From Ephemerocybe angulata (lineage: Eukaryota > Basidiomycota > Agaricomycetes > Agaricales > Psathyrellaceae), in the NCBI GenBank assembly GCA_013368325.1, contig JAACJK010000003.1, positions 310,001 to 374,000 of the forward strand: DNA of 64,000 nt, written 5' to 3'. Of the stretch, positions 47,809-61,100 are shown piece after piece. Under the pieces are notes generated by a model, which saw only the letters and a program-made list of their open reading frames with translations, was not told the DNA's origin and did not search any database. The first letter of the stretch is position 1. Every line of letters starts with the position of its first letter. A program made the translations under genes and the position numbers.

Positions 47809-48797
47809 CTCCCAGGAGCAGCCATACCATGATATCACCAAGGTCACAGTGCTGAAAGGCACTGACATCTGCACCTTTGGCTTTGTCTTGACTAGGAAGT
47901 GTGATGATTGCGAAACCACATATCATGCTGACCATAATTAAGTCAAAAACGAGGAAACTGATGAGTTACGAGTATAATTGCAGGCATCTTAATGGTGCCT
48001 GCTATAAAATTGGTCGAGAGCTCTGGGCAGATCGCACATTCTCCAACTCCATCCTTTGTGCAACATATAGCTTCCATTTGTCCACATCTGCATTCATGGA
48101 CTTCTGGAACAAGAGTGTTGGCCATAGTGCTGGGTTCAAGGTATCTCATTGCCAAGTCTAGCATGCCTATATCTTGGAGAGTTTGTGCATGATAGCAGGG
48201 AATTAAGGTATTGACCTGGTGCTGCTAGACCACTACAACATTGACCAGATTACAGCTGCTGCTTATGACTATTTGGGTGCAAACGGTGTTATCAAGACAG
48301 CAGAGGGGCATGCATGTCATGAGTGCTCTCACCCTCAGTGGTTTGGCCTAAACGAGCAGGAACAGGATGCCGAGGACTTTGCACGTGTGAATATATGCAT
48401 GGTAGATAGTATTGTGATGTCTCCAACAGTAAGCTTTAATTATTGTTTCTGAACTGTGCACTAATAATGTGTTTATTTAGCATTGTGCTATTGAAGGGTG
48501 TATTGCTGCTCTTGCACATGCCCGGGGTAGTTCTTATTGTGAGGACCACTTCCGCTTGTATGGGCATCAATGCCATGTGCGAGGCTGCAATGCGAACTGT
48601 GTTGCTAGCACTAAGGCATGCCAAGAGCATCAAGCCGACTGGCAGGAGTACCAGGAGACTCATAGCCGGTTCTTGTATCTCCCCAGGAGTTATCTGTTTG
48701 CCCCTTGGGCAATGCATGCACCAATTGACCTTGAAGGCGCGATGTCCAGGTTGCACACAGTTTTCATAGATTATATTGTGTTGTCGTGGAGGATTTG
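47809..48797 (+). pseudogene. Second KDZ transposase relic (CxC5/CxC6 N-terminal region)
   Basis: Blocks read VLKGTDICTFGFVLTRKCDDCETTYHADH, then LNGACYKIGRELWADRTFSN, TAAAYDYLGANGVIK and HACHECSHPQW. After an intron, HCAIEGCIAALAHARGSSYCEDH, CHVRGCNANCV and CQEHQADWQEY follow. These are the CxC5 and CxC6 cysteine clusters that precede the nuclease of another branch of KDZ transposases. Stops and frame changes occur between blocks, and the catalytic domain is absent to the right. It belongs to a different KDZ branch from the CxC2 enzyme at 13.4-16.5 kb. Confidence 0.75.
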
Positions 48798-50879
48798 AGG
48801 CTGAGGAAAGCCTTGTGGGACGTAGAGTCAAGATCTAGAAATGTGAGTGACAGTAGGCATTCAAGCTAATTTATGTACTTACCTCAGCTTCTCCTCTCTT
48901 GAAGGTGGTCAGACACTATGCATGGTTTTGCTGATAGCTTCTGCAGGGCCAGAGGGTGTCAATATCTGAGGGTCCTTGGTGGTGCTGCAGGCTGCGTTTG
49001 ACTTGGTGCTGCTGGGTGCATCACATGGGTGCTAGCTCAACGACAGAACCAAACTTTTGGTTATCGCTCGCACCCACCAAATGATCAGACTGCATGATGA
49101 CGGCCCTTCACTCGCCCCGCATCCACCTCTGTGCCTTAGTTTGATGATAACAGAAGCGAGCAGCAGCTCGTCCACAATATGCAACCCTGCTTTAGAACTC
49201 AGAAGCTCACGCACACTACAGAAGATCTAGGGAATTACTGATTTCATTACGGGGTTGGTAGCAAATATCCTTAGGCTACAACAACGAGTGCTAATGTCCT
49301 TGAGACTAGGTGAAGGCATCAAAACAGGTACAAGATCCACCGCCCCTACTAGAGCTCCTTCTATGACCATCGCCATGGTTCTCTGTTGTCATATTCTACT
49401 TATTAAACATTGAATATTGTAACAATAGGTGCCTCTACTTACTGAGCCGCTTATATAGAGAAGAGAATGACTCCTGCATGCTTGAGACCACCTTAGTTAC
49501 CTAGCTGAACTCCACACTCAGTGGAGAGAATTTGACACAGCCAACCCACTAAGTGTGGAGGCCAGCTTAGCTGCTGGCTGGCTTAATCAGCAGCTCATAG
49601 ATAAAAACCCAAGTTACAAATTTTGATTGCAGAATGAGCAAGCCATATTCAGTTAAAATACTTCGTACATGATAACATTGATAAGATGTGTAAATAACAG
49701 AACAACCTTTTAAGATGGCAGCTCCAACATGTGGGCTTGGCAGCATCAAGATAAAAACATTTAAAAATATCTCTTGAAGGCCTCTGCAGCAGCATCAAGG
49801 GCTGCTTTAACTTCCTTGGTATTTGCATTATTTTTTTGACCCAGACCATTGCCATGATGGGATAGATGCCATGCTTGTCCTTCCAAGCTTTAATGGTGGA
49901 AGGGATCTTTCCTTTGTTTGGCTGCATTATAAAAATGTGGTAGTCTGTTCCCTCCTTATTGGTGGCAGCGTCATAGTCGAACTAGATTCCAGAATTAGGA
50001 TTCCAAACTTCTTCTGTTTACCAGATGTCTTGAGGAACACTGTCTTGCCCTGAGCGGCAGATAAGTCTGACCACATCTGTGAGTGGAAAGAGTTTGATTA
50101 GAATTGTAATAACTATGCAATATACATGCTCCACACCTGAGAGTGGAAAGAGTTCAATAAGGACTTCACCGCTCATAGTGTGGACTTTATTTTATATGAG
50201 AACAATGATCAATCTATTTATAGAGCAATAAAGTCAGAAAACAAGCGATTCACTGTGGGTATTTGGTATCATAAGGAGGGATAGGTGCAGCAATGAGTAT
50301 GCTGTTGGTGGCAAAGACTCAGAATTCAACTTCCTGGATGTTGTGTCAGATGACTTTGTTGGCTGTCAGAATCTTTTGGCAACATAAAGGAAATGTGAGC
50401 AAGGATAAGGAACATGCTCAGCCTACCTTTACTAGACCTAAAATAATAAAACATATGTCGAGCCTCTGAGTATTGATCAATTGGACAAGTCTGAGGTTAT
50501 GAATTCCCTTCTACAGATGAGGGCCGATAGAGAAGGAGGTAGAGGATAAAGAAGCCCACAGCAACATCAAAGATATGTTGAAGGGTAAGGCTAGAGATAG
50601 TATCTTGATCTTGCTACTGAACTATTGTGAGTATCAGTTCTTCTGGTTATGTATGAATTGATGACTTTTAAACTAATGATAAGTAGTAGGGTCTTGGGAA
50701 ACCTGTTTTAGTGCAGGTCAGGCACAACCTGTGACTTCAAAGAGAAGGACATCAGGTGAGTTATGCCTCTCGAGGCTGGGCCTGTGCTACTGGGATTTTT
50801 CTCCTGCTCTGGCCTGGCCAATAGCTAGCTATGGCTAAGCCATTACTAAAGTAGTGGTAGCCCAGCTATTTTGCCTTGA
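48798..50879. other. Decayed sequence without recognisable genes
   Basis: Only short open frames, none with similarity. No KDZ catalytic motifs were found here. Confidence 0.4.
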
Positions 50880-51150
50880 CATTATCAATTATTGATCGCA
50901 TCAAGATCCCATATATAAATCACAGATCTGACAAGATCTAGATCTGAAATTATAATGTCCTTGATAGTGCTTGTGCTTATAATGTCATGATTTGCAATTT
51001 GCATGCTGTCATTTTGATTAATGACTGTCATGATGTCATGCAAATTATGATATCATTCTCATTTAATAAGAGGAACATTCAACTGATTCTGTTCTATTTT
51101 CCTCAGCTTTTGTCTGATAAAGATGGTTTTAGTATTGCTAAATTAAGGAA
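50880..51150 (+). repeat. Solo inner arm of the long-inverted-repeat family
   Basis: Aligns, with many changes, to the inner left arm of the element at 18497-20986 (about 18900-19140). Shared are AGATCTAGATCTGA-like palindromes, GATTAATGACTGTCAT, AAATTATGATATCAT, ATTTAATAAGAGGA and TTTGTCTGATAA. No second arm was found nearby. Confidence 0.6.
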
Positions 51151-54100
51151 AGTAAAGGTAGTAGATATTGTCAACTATATATATATGTATCTGTAAACAC
51201 CTGCTTGAATCACCCAAATATTTGCTCTATGATAGAATGCTTAAAGCAGTTGTGACTTTGCTCCTCCTGCTCGCCTCGCCAACTCTATGTGACAGCAACA
51301 AGTATTACCCAGAGCTAAAAAAGGGCCTTAAACTAAGCTTGAAACTCAGTGTCATTCAACAGTTCAAATTTATTTATAGCTCAGTTTGGGTAACAATTGT
51401 AAATATTTGATATTCACCTAGTTACTGACCTCATTGAGTAGATGGTAAACATATTTTGAAGGGGATCAAAACCAAAGAATTGCAGTAACAAAAAAGTTGG
51501 CCACATCGAAGCTGGGTTGCATTCCAAAATGCTTGGCTACTCACTTCGCTTGAGCAACAGATGATTCTACCATGAGAACTTCCACAGCCTGGGTTGCTTT
51601 GATTGGCATGATTGGCTGGCACTCTTAGGATCAAGTGGACTTGCACAACTCAGTGCTCTTAGATAAAGAGAGGCCTATTTCAGAGATAAATATATCAGGT
51701 ATTTTGGTTTTTTTATCAAGGTCAAGCTGCAAAAAAAACATTCCCTGTGCTCCAGCAAGTACTTCCACTTTCTGACCTGTTCATGTAGAATTCATATAGA
51801 ATCTATGTGGACTACCACTGGACTCAAACCACTTACTGGTTGTGGATTACTGCTGGACTGTCATTGGTTTATAATATTGATGCTATAAAATCCTAACTAT
51901 CTCCCATTTATTCAAGTACAACATAGAACCAAAGCCAATGGGAGAAAACAGTTAGTTTCCTGTTTCATTGAAGCACCCAGAGATTAGAGCAACAGCATTT
52001 TTGTAGTACCTACCTATTACCTGACTTATCTACAGTGTACACTCAATGGGAATAGGGGCCCAAAGTCAAAGTTGGACGATGAGAACATGAAGTTGGTTAA
52101 CAATGATGCATTGCAAAGGTCTTAGGTTACAGTGCAAAAGAAGATACTACAAATCAATTGTAATCTACACTACCAAACAGCTATGGTCAATTGATGGGTC
52201 CTCCAATTCCTGTTCCGATTTAGAGATTAGCTTTTTATATACACTTCATGCATGAATTTACGCACTTTGTTTTGAGAAGACCAATAGGGTGAAGGGATCT
52301 TCAAAGTCTATGTACTCCCAGAGATGTGTGAACCAATAAGGACACTTACACTAGACAAATACATAAAAATGACATTTACAATGGGTATTAGGGTAAGGTC
52401 TTTCACTGGATTGACATTGTATAGCTCAGTAGTAACTATGCACTAAAAGAATTAGGCAATAGGCAAAGAATTCACCAAGATATGACCAGTTTGGCGATGG
52501 AAATAGATAGAGAGGAGGAAGGAGGAGAGATTTCTGTATTTCTATACAACTGCTATCTTTACCTTAAAATTAGCATCTTTTGGAACATGCAAATAGACTC
52601 TAAATCAAGTTTAAATACACCCTATCTCTAAAACTGAAAATTGACTGAGATTAGAGCTCAACATTAAAAGGAGAATAAGGTAGAATTAATTACCTAGTTG
52701 TCACAGTGATCAGTAGCATACATGTCAATTTGTAAGTCCTGCCATCGTAACGATGATTGCTTGGGGTAGTGACTGCTACTGCTGCAGTTATCTTCTTAGC
52801 AGCAGTGTCTGCATACTTCAGAGTGAAGATCCCAAGTATGAATTTCCTAAGGTGTAGGTAGAGATATCTTGAAGTGTGACATATCAGCTTTGTAACTTTT
52901 GTTACCTGAGGAATTCACATAGTTGAAGAAGGTAGTGTAGTAAAAATGTCTGTAGAAGAACCATTGAAGGATAGAATTGCGAGGTCCTTGAGATCATAGT
53001 TGCTAATCATCCTATAGAATATTTTAAAATAATTTTTACTTTATTATGCTAAATAGCCTGCTTACAATAAGGTCCAGTGTGCCCAGTCTCTGTGGGCTAG
53101 TTCTACTGGCTCAGAGAACACATCTCTGATGTCAAAAATGGGCAACTTAGGTGGTCAGAAGATGCCAGTGTTCTCTCTTAGATAGAGGACTTTACACTGC
53201 CCCATTACTCTGCAGGACTTGACAAAAAGACCTGGTTCTTTCTGAACAGTGATCAAAAATTTGTGGTCTCAGTGTTTCTTAATAATAAACATGAAGTAAA
53301 TCTATTCAAGCCTGGCCTCAAATGATTTGACCTGAGGGATTCTTACCACACATGTTTGCTTATGCATGGGTAGGGTTCATCCCCACCCAACTGGTGACCC
53401 GAGACTGCCCATTCAATATACTTCAGCTCGTTCCTCCCCTCGCTTTCAACAAAGGCACTTAGATATCAGTTTTCTTCTTTTGATGATCCATCCTCAATGC
53501 TCCTTTTTACTATCTCTGTAGCCCTTCCCAACAGATGAGAGCCCAACGAGCAGAAGTGCATAGAATGTCGACTGCTCGAAAACATGCACCTTAATTTATG
53601 GAGTGATTGGTGCATTGCTTTGCTTCAAGCCTATCCTGCATCGATGCATTGCTTACTGGTAGACTTGATAGCTGACACTGCTGGATTGAAGATGATTTTC
53701 CAGTCAGTCAGCTATGGCATGTAGGAAATCCATTTATTAGACACTTTATTTGAGCACCATTTAGTAATGTAGTATGACCAATTCCCCAGAGATATGTTCC
53801 CTGGAGAATTGAAGTTCAAGCTGGAACTCTTCACAGATCCATATTGCAAGGCCATAATCAAGTGTATTCAGGATAAGCAGTTTTATGTTCAGAAGTAGCT
53901 CAAGAGTACATATATTTAATGTCAATAGAGCCGTAGTTCTCAATGCTCTGAGGGGGCGTAGATTGTTTATTCACCTTCCTGTTTTTCCCCTATGTTTGTT
54001 GTTTATTTATCTTTCTATTTGGCCTTCCCTGTGTTCAGCTGTCTTTAACTTCATTGTGGCCTTGTTCATCTTCATGTGAGTACAGGCTGGCGAGCTGCAC

Positions 54101-55494
54101 ATGCTGACAGTCACATGGTCTATTGGAGTGAGGCCCGAAAATCAGTCACATGAATAGTGTTCTAAAATTGGAAAGAGAGGCTCCCAGAAAAGTGCCATTC
54201 ATCAGTCTAGCCTAGTGCTGGATACTGTAGCACAGGACAGAAATGCTAAATACCATAGCAAATATAAAATAACTGCCTTTGTGATGCCCCGCAGCTCCTT
54301 CCTTTGCTGTTTTAAGAGGCCACAGTTGTATGGCCCAGTGCGCTATTGGATACTCACTGAATCTATGATATGCAGCTTGTTCAAGCTCTTGAACACCCAC
54401 ACTTTCAGAGCATCATAGCTATCACCGCCTGTGCCATGAAAAGTGTCAAGGTTTCTAACTAACATGTCACTCAGTGCTATATCATATCCCTCTTCAAGAA
54501 AAACTTTTTGAATCTTTCTGCTGCTCATGAGTAATCTATCCTCTTTGTCACACTCGCTAACATTCCTTGCACAGAGCAATGCTTTACCCAGCAAGATCAG
54601 CCTGATCTACAATGCCTAGCAGGCCTCGAATCAAGATGTGTACTTTGCCATTACAGCACATTGAGTAGAGAAGGAGAAGGGCCACAAACAATTAACTCAG
54701 ATATTCTCACCTTTGAACTGCCGCAGTGCTGTGAACAACAATTGAGACCAACCTTATTGCCAACATGTCTCTCAAGGAATCAGAGCTAAGTGAGAAGTCG
54801 TTCCTCAGTCCACAATGCATCTGCTTCAAGAGGTGCTTCAGAAGGCAGTTGGCTCACTGGCTCATGATTCTGCCGTAACTTGATTATCCCAGCCAGTGTG
54901 ATGTTCATTGCAGTGAGTGTTTCCGATGCATGATCTTAGTGCACATCAGCTTGTGTTGCACATGGCTTCAGCTGCACGTAGCTGGGGGCCCTGAGCCTTG
55001 TCCTCCAGCCTGGCACCAATTTACGGACCAAGTCCTGATCCATCATCAGGACATTGACAGTCACCTCTTTTTACTGAGAAAATGCTTCTTGGGAGGCTTT
55101 CTAGCAGCTCTACACATTATATCGTTGTAGTGGAATGCTGCCAAAGGTTCTGCAATAAGCTGAGACCATAGTGCTAGAGGATCTGAGCGATTGAAATGTT
55201 CAGAGCTTAAGGAGATAATCTCCTGCATGCATAAGAATAATGTCTACCTTCACATACACCAGGCCGCCAAATATGGGAAATGTTATCTCCTTTCAGCTGT
55301 AAAGCATAGACTATTGTCTGATCTTTTTGCTGGTATAGTGGCCTCCCTAAAGAATGCTGCACTTGATACTCCTTTCTACTGGATGCCATCAGTCATCAAT
55401 TTACCAGGAGTTGAAAGTGTCCTCAGTGATGGCCGAGGCAATATCTATGCCATGCAGGCCACTATTGCTGACAGCCATAGTAGTCCCATTGAAG
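51151..55494. other. Long AT-rich decayed interval
   Basis: No gene supported. A minus-strand frame at 54343-54594 (VRNLDTFHGTGGDSYDALKVWVFKSL) is the most protein-like piece but belongs to no recognised family. A GTGGACTACCACTGGACT patch at about 51810-51860 is another AGTCCAC-family remnant. Confidence 0.4.
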
Positions 55495-56249
55495 GAGTAC
55501 TTCACACTCCCCTACCTGTTCGCGTGGACTCCACAAAGAATCCAGTGGCATACCAGTAGACTGGAAGCCAAATTTTTGGCAGGCTTCCTGCCAAAATCAG
55601 TCCAAGAACAGTCCACGAGCAGTCCACGCCCCCTTGCCAGGCTCTGTAGAGTCTATGTGGACTCTGATTGTGGACTGAAGCCACCAGACTCATGTGAACT
55701 ACCACTGGACTCAAACTACTGGACTAATTGTGGACTGCCACTAATGTTGATTTTTGGTCTCATCATTTTTATTATATAATACTGTTGTCATTGTTTTGTA
55801 GTGTTGATGCTATAAACTTTGCAATCTAAAAATAGGATATGGTATAGGGTATAGTCTAATTACAAGATAAAATAGATAAGACCAGATAGGCTAGTGGCTC
55901 ATACCAAAAAGCTTAGTAATAGCTATTCCCAAGGTCTCAGGTTCAATCCTGGGGCATGCCATTTATTTTCTTTCTCTCAAAAGTAGAGATTATAAGAGTT
56001 CACATGGACTTCATGTGGACTCCATGTGGATTCCACTGGCTTGAGAATGGATATAAACTCCAAGTTTGATGTGGACTGGCTGTGGAGGGGGGGTGGACTG
56101 ATTGTGGAGGGGGTATGGACTCCACTTGGACTCCACAATGAGTCCACTGGTCAGAGTCCATAAGATACCCAGAGTCCACTAGTAGACCAGTGGACTGTAG
56201 CCAGTCCAGGTGGAGTCCATGGGAATAGGTGGGGGACTGAGAATTACAG
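55495..56249 (-). mobile_element. AGTCCAC-word repeat, copy D (755 bp, inverted)
   Basis: Reverse-oriented copy: it begins GAGTACTTCACACTCCCC and ends GGGGGACTGAGAATTACAG. The tRNA-like module (about 55880-55960) is on the plus strand here. It is more diverged than A and C. Confidence 0.85.
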
Positions 56250-57590
56250 GACATAAGCATCAAAAGTGATGGCTATGTTTATACAAAATAAAAATAGAAG
56301 TCCAGCAAGAGTCCAGCAGGAAGTACAGCAAGACATTTATTTCTTTTTTTGGATAATGCAACTTGGAATTTATCTTTGTATAAGCATGGGAAATGAGAAC
56401 ATGTGTACTTTACCTATTCATCTGCTTTAAACATTGATGTTTTTCACAGTTGGCGCATTTATTTCAAACAGGCGTTGGGAGCATTCCAATTATGGGGCGC
56501 CCATTACAGTCTTTGCTCCTGGAGAAGGACCACCTATGGCGATTCCAGATATTAGAACCTCTTTTGCCTGAGAATTTGGAACTGTTTAAGGCCTGTTCAC
56601 ACTCAGGTGTTTAGATAACTGGGAGTCTTTCTTTAGCAGGGTGTTCAGAGGGTCTGGGGAGGTTGAGTCTTGATAGATGAACTTTCAGTAGAAGTTACCA
56701 AATCCGAGGAATGATCAGACTTGTTTGACAGTAGTTGGGGTGGGCCAGTTGGCAAGGCCTTCAATCTTCACTGGGTCTAACTTGATCTTCTTATTTGGCT
56801 GCTTGACATGTTGAATTTGTAGGGCTTGAAGAAATGAGTCTATTGAGAGCTAAGCATTAGCAAACAAGTAGACAGCCTGACAGATGCACCATGTTTCTCA
56901 GTCTCCATTGTGAAGGCTGCATAATTACCAGAGCCACGGAGATTGATACCAGGTATGGTGGTAACCTGCCGGATGTGTTGCTCAATATTGAGGATCATCC
57001 TTCAGTTGGTTGGTAGCATAGTTGAGGCCTGGATAAAGACGGCATCTATTAAGTATACTCCTCGATATACCGTGTCCATGGTGCCCTTGGCCTTGACTCC
57101 AGTCGCTCTACTGGTGCATATGTGACTACTATTGCTGGTGTTTTTTCTATATCCTATTTGATATTTTAAGAGAGAAAAGAGACAGGGCATAATACAGCCC
57201 CTGCACGAAATACAGACCCCAGTCAGCCCTGAGGGACAATCAGGATCAAGCGAAGTCCAGTCTGCACGCTGAAGGTGTGCAACATATAGGCAGAAAAGAG
57301 AAGTCAAATAGCAGTGAGGGAAAAGCCCAAGTGCTCCTTCAGAACCTACTAGCATTACCAACATTAGGACAGCAAGACACTTGGGGGTACCACCAGCACC
57401 CTCTAGGCTTTTACCTGTACTGGCTTCCCAGCACCCCAAACCCAGTCCATATCAGCTACCTCACCCACATTCGCCTGTTCTGCTGAAAGATCTGCATAGA
57501 AGAACACACTGAACACACCTAAGCCTGCCCAAGCATGTCATCTGACCCCCTGGGGGGTGGACCAGAACCCGAATGAGGTTAAATTCACAA
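56250..57590. other. Decayed sequence
   Basis: AGTCCAGCA words at 56295-56330 suggest another small word-rich element. Otherwise nothing recognised. Confidence 0.4.
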
Positions 57591-58109
57591 TCAGATACTG
57601 ACAAGCTCTTTCAGCAAAGGGGGAGTACGACAGGTGCAAGGAAGGTCAGGGCAGCCTTCAAAGAGGTAACCGCACATCTGGATAGGTGCGCGACATGTGC
57701 AAGAGGTTTTCTTTGGGATGTTGAACTGACAGTGATGCTCACTGATTGGGTTGTGGTTGAGAATGCACCTGCACAACCGTGCACACAGGTGATTGTTGTC
57801 AGCCACAGAATTGAGCCAGGTGCCTCCCTTGGCATATGCTAGCTGAAGAATTGGCCTATCAGGAGCATGGAGCTGAAGAAACTGGCTCCCCCTGTACCCC
57901 TCTGTGAGGAACTGGGTGTGCCAGGTACCGATGGCAGACTTTGTGACCTTCCAGTGCACATAGTCCAGGAATGTGACTAGGCATGCCCTCACAAGGACTG
58001 CCAGCAGCCCAGGCACATGCAAGTGCACCTCGTGCTGTAGAGTCCACTCTAGCATAGAGGGGACCTGTACAAATTCAATGCAGTGGTCTGCCAAGATAGC
58101 AAACCACAC
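57591..58109 (-). pseudogene. LINE C-terminal fragment (RNase H end and Cys motif)
   Basis: The minus-strand frame has AYAKGGTWLNS, NNHLCARLCRCILNHNPISEH and TSCTCRAP...FEGCPD, matching the end of agaric LINE (Tad-like) polyproteins, where KGG.WL, LCAR..R.I..HAPIGEY and a Cys/His knuckle occur in this order. Several of the usual residues have changed. The polymerase part is absent. Confidence 0.65.
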
Positions 58110-61100
58110 CGCGAGGGCCTTGCAGACAGCAAGGGAGTGGGCCTGGCCAGAGCCTTAGTCTAGGTTTTGATATTGAGGTCAAACATAAGTGTAACAATTG
58201 TAAAACTGCGAAAATAGTCCACGGTCATATCAATGCAAGTAAGTATGTTCATATTGTGTTCAAAGTCAGGACCTCTGCTCAGGACATGCTGGCCAGGTGT
58301 ACACTTTGTCAAGTATTTGTGGAAACTATTGACATCAGGAATTTATGTGAATATTTGAAGGGTTGCTAATGATAAGCAAAAGAGCTACAGCACGGGGTTC
58401 ACTAAGTGATGGGCACCAATTTAAACACTCAAAAGATAACAACAAAAACTGTTTTCAAACTTAATAATTGAGGCAATAGTAATACAGGGGTATTCAGAGT
58501 CAATTTAATCCTAGATACAATAAAATCATAAAACAAGCTGAGAAGAGGCCTGATGAAAAGAGGCCGGGGCAGATAAAAACACGACTGCCCCAGGTATTCA
58601 CAGGAGCCCTCCAAAGCGGTTCCCTCTTATTGAGATATCCTTACTAGTCCACAAGGATTGGATTGTTGCAATCAGGATGTCCCATTTCAACCCTCAAGTT
58701 ATTGTTGTTCCAAAGATAATTGCCTAAAGGGGTGACTGGAGCTTTTTTACTAATTGCAGCAATTTTTTCAGGCTTCTCCAGTGCAAACTTCTTGATAATG
58801 AAGCTTCTGAAGGCAGAACCTCTGGGCAGTTTTGGTTGGCTGAAAATGCATGTGCGGCATTCTGCCCAAAGCTCCGACACATATCCTCCTGGAAAGTTTG
58901 GGGTGGGCCATTGAGTAAATGAAGTCGAGGAGTCATACATGTTTATAAAGCAAAGATAGAGATGTAACACTAGATATTAACATGGCGAGCTGTGTTCGAG
59001 GGAGCTGGATTGCGCGAGGATCTGACCCCCCAGAGTGCTGTAATGAGTCCAGTCAGCGGAGGTTAGCCAAGCAGAGGGGAAGCACATAAAACTAATTACT
59101 AAATTAGCCCCTGCTTGCCTTTGTAGTGACCGTTTACACCAAGAGCAACAGTGTTTTGAAGGTGTATCAAGAGAAATACCCGCAATGTTTCCATATCCTA
59201 ACTTGTTACTATCAGGGCAGAATCACATGCTTCATTCCATTTCACCTGGATGCTCCTTGCGTATTGAATATAGTGATAAAAACAGTTCTCTCCAGGTATT
59301 TTACGATGGCATCACTAGGAATCATTGCCTAAGGCTATGTATGGAGCAGGGCTTGGAATGGTTTCCTCTCCTGTCCTTGGCCCCTATCCTGCCTCAGGTC
59401 ACATGCCCAGAATTATTACTAAGGCTGGTTAAATTTTTGACTGGGCTTTTTCTATCTATCCATCTGCCATATCTTTTAACATACAGAGTGGTAAGTGCTC
59501 CCTCCACAATAGGCAAAGGCTTATCAAGTCTTAAGCAGAAGATGTGCACCAGCAGGGTAAGTTGCTGCTGCCTGCCAAAATGAAAAGCCCTAATCCTGAT
59601 GTAGAACAAAGAGAACAAACCTTCACGTCATGGCTTGATGCCTAGAGCCACACACATTTCAGCCTCCAGCCAGAATGGAGCACACCCTCGGAAGGATGCC
59701 AACATGCAAGGCAAGCCTGCAATTGGCTTGCTGATTGAGGATTTGTGCATGTTCAGGAGTGGGGGTGGATGGGGGCCCTTAAGTGTCCCTTGGGTAAAGG
59801 AGAGGCTAGGCCTTGAAGCAGCCCCACTGACCTCCTTATGCATATATAGAAAGCTTGGAATTTGTGGTGCATACCTGTGTGTGGTGATGGGGCTATGATT
59901 CTATTTTGGAGATGACCCTGCCAAGCTTGCCTGATTATTTATGCAATGAAGTCTTGCACTTGTGCTCAAGCTAGCTTTGATCCTCAACTGCAAGCTTGAC
60001 CCTCTCTTGGAAGCAGCACAATTACTAATGCTATGAATGTCCAGCTGGAGCATCCAGTTAAATCTATTGTTAGATCTTACTTTGAATATTCAGCTTCAGG
60101 ATCAATGAAGTCAACTAGATAATATGGGTACATGCAATCTACTCATCTGCACTGCTTCCAGGTTTCTGATACTCTTTGCGAGCCAAATAATCTTATCAAC
60201 AGAGTCACCAAGATTGTATAAGCTCAACACGCTCACAGAAGACAGCACCCCTTTTGTGGAAGATCTTGCTCTAAAGCTCAGCTGGCCCCTAGAATGGTGC
60301 TTGTCTGAAATTGAGACAATTGATCAGCTTCAGAAAATGCTTCCCAAATGTGTTCATGCCCACTTTCCAAACCTTGGCACTACTTTCACTGCAGAGCAGT
60401 TGTCTCTTCTGTGGCTGAACTCTGATTTTGGACTGCATATGCATTCTGGGAATCATCAAGATTGCATTCTCTGAGTAAAGGTTGCATTCTCAGAGCAATT
60501 GCTGGGGAATCTGTTGAGGCCTTTAAACAGGCTTGGCTAGATTGTGTCAAAAGTGAGCTTTCTCTGTATATAGACAGTGAGATTAGAAATGGTGAGGACT
60601 TCGCACTACCTCATTATTCCTACAGGAGTTCAGGAAGAATTCTAGTGAACTTTCTGAACTTCTACTGGAATTCCACTGAACTCTCCTGCCAAATTTTGAG
60701 TTCTGATTTTCTACCAGAGTTCAGTTCAATTGCTCCACCAGATATTCAAACATCCATAACTGCTGTATCAAGTCCTGCGCTGCCTTTACCAACAAATATG
60801 CTGAGCCCAACAAGTGTCCCATGTAGACCGTTTGCGGTCCGGTTCAGCCAAAAAATGAACTTGATTTGAACTAAATTTTGAACTTAATGTTCAGGGTTCA
60901 AGTTTGGGCACTAAGGCAGGAGCCCGAACTGAACCTCGTCCATCGAGCCCAAGCTCAGGATAGCCCGAATGAAGATGTCAAAGTCTTCGTGACAGTTGAC
61001 ATGAGGGGAGAATATAGCATTCTGTCTGTTGTACTGGATGAATGAAGCGGCGGTTGGGCTGAGATTGGAAGATTTGGCTGGAGCAAATTTATTTGTCAGG

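Noticed and set aside
60462..60869. A 135-codon + frame as an intact gene
   Set aside because: It reads straight through an AGTTCA-word repeat block and no motif supports it.
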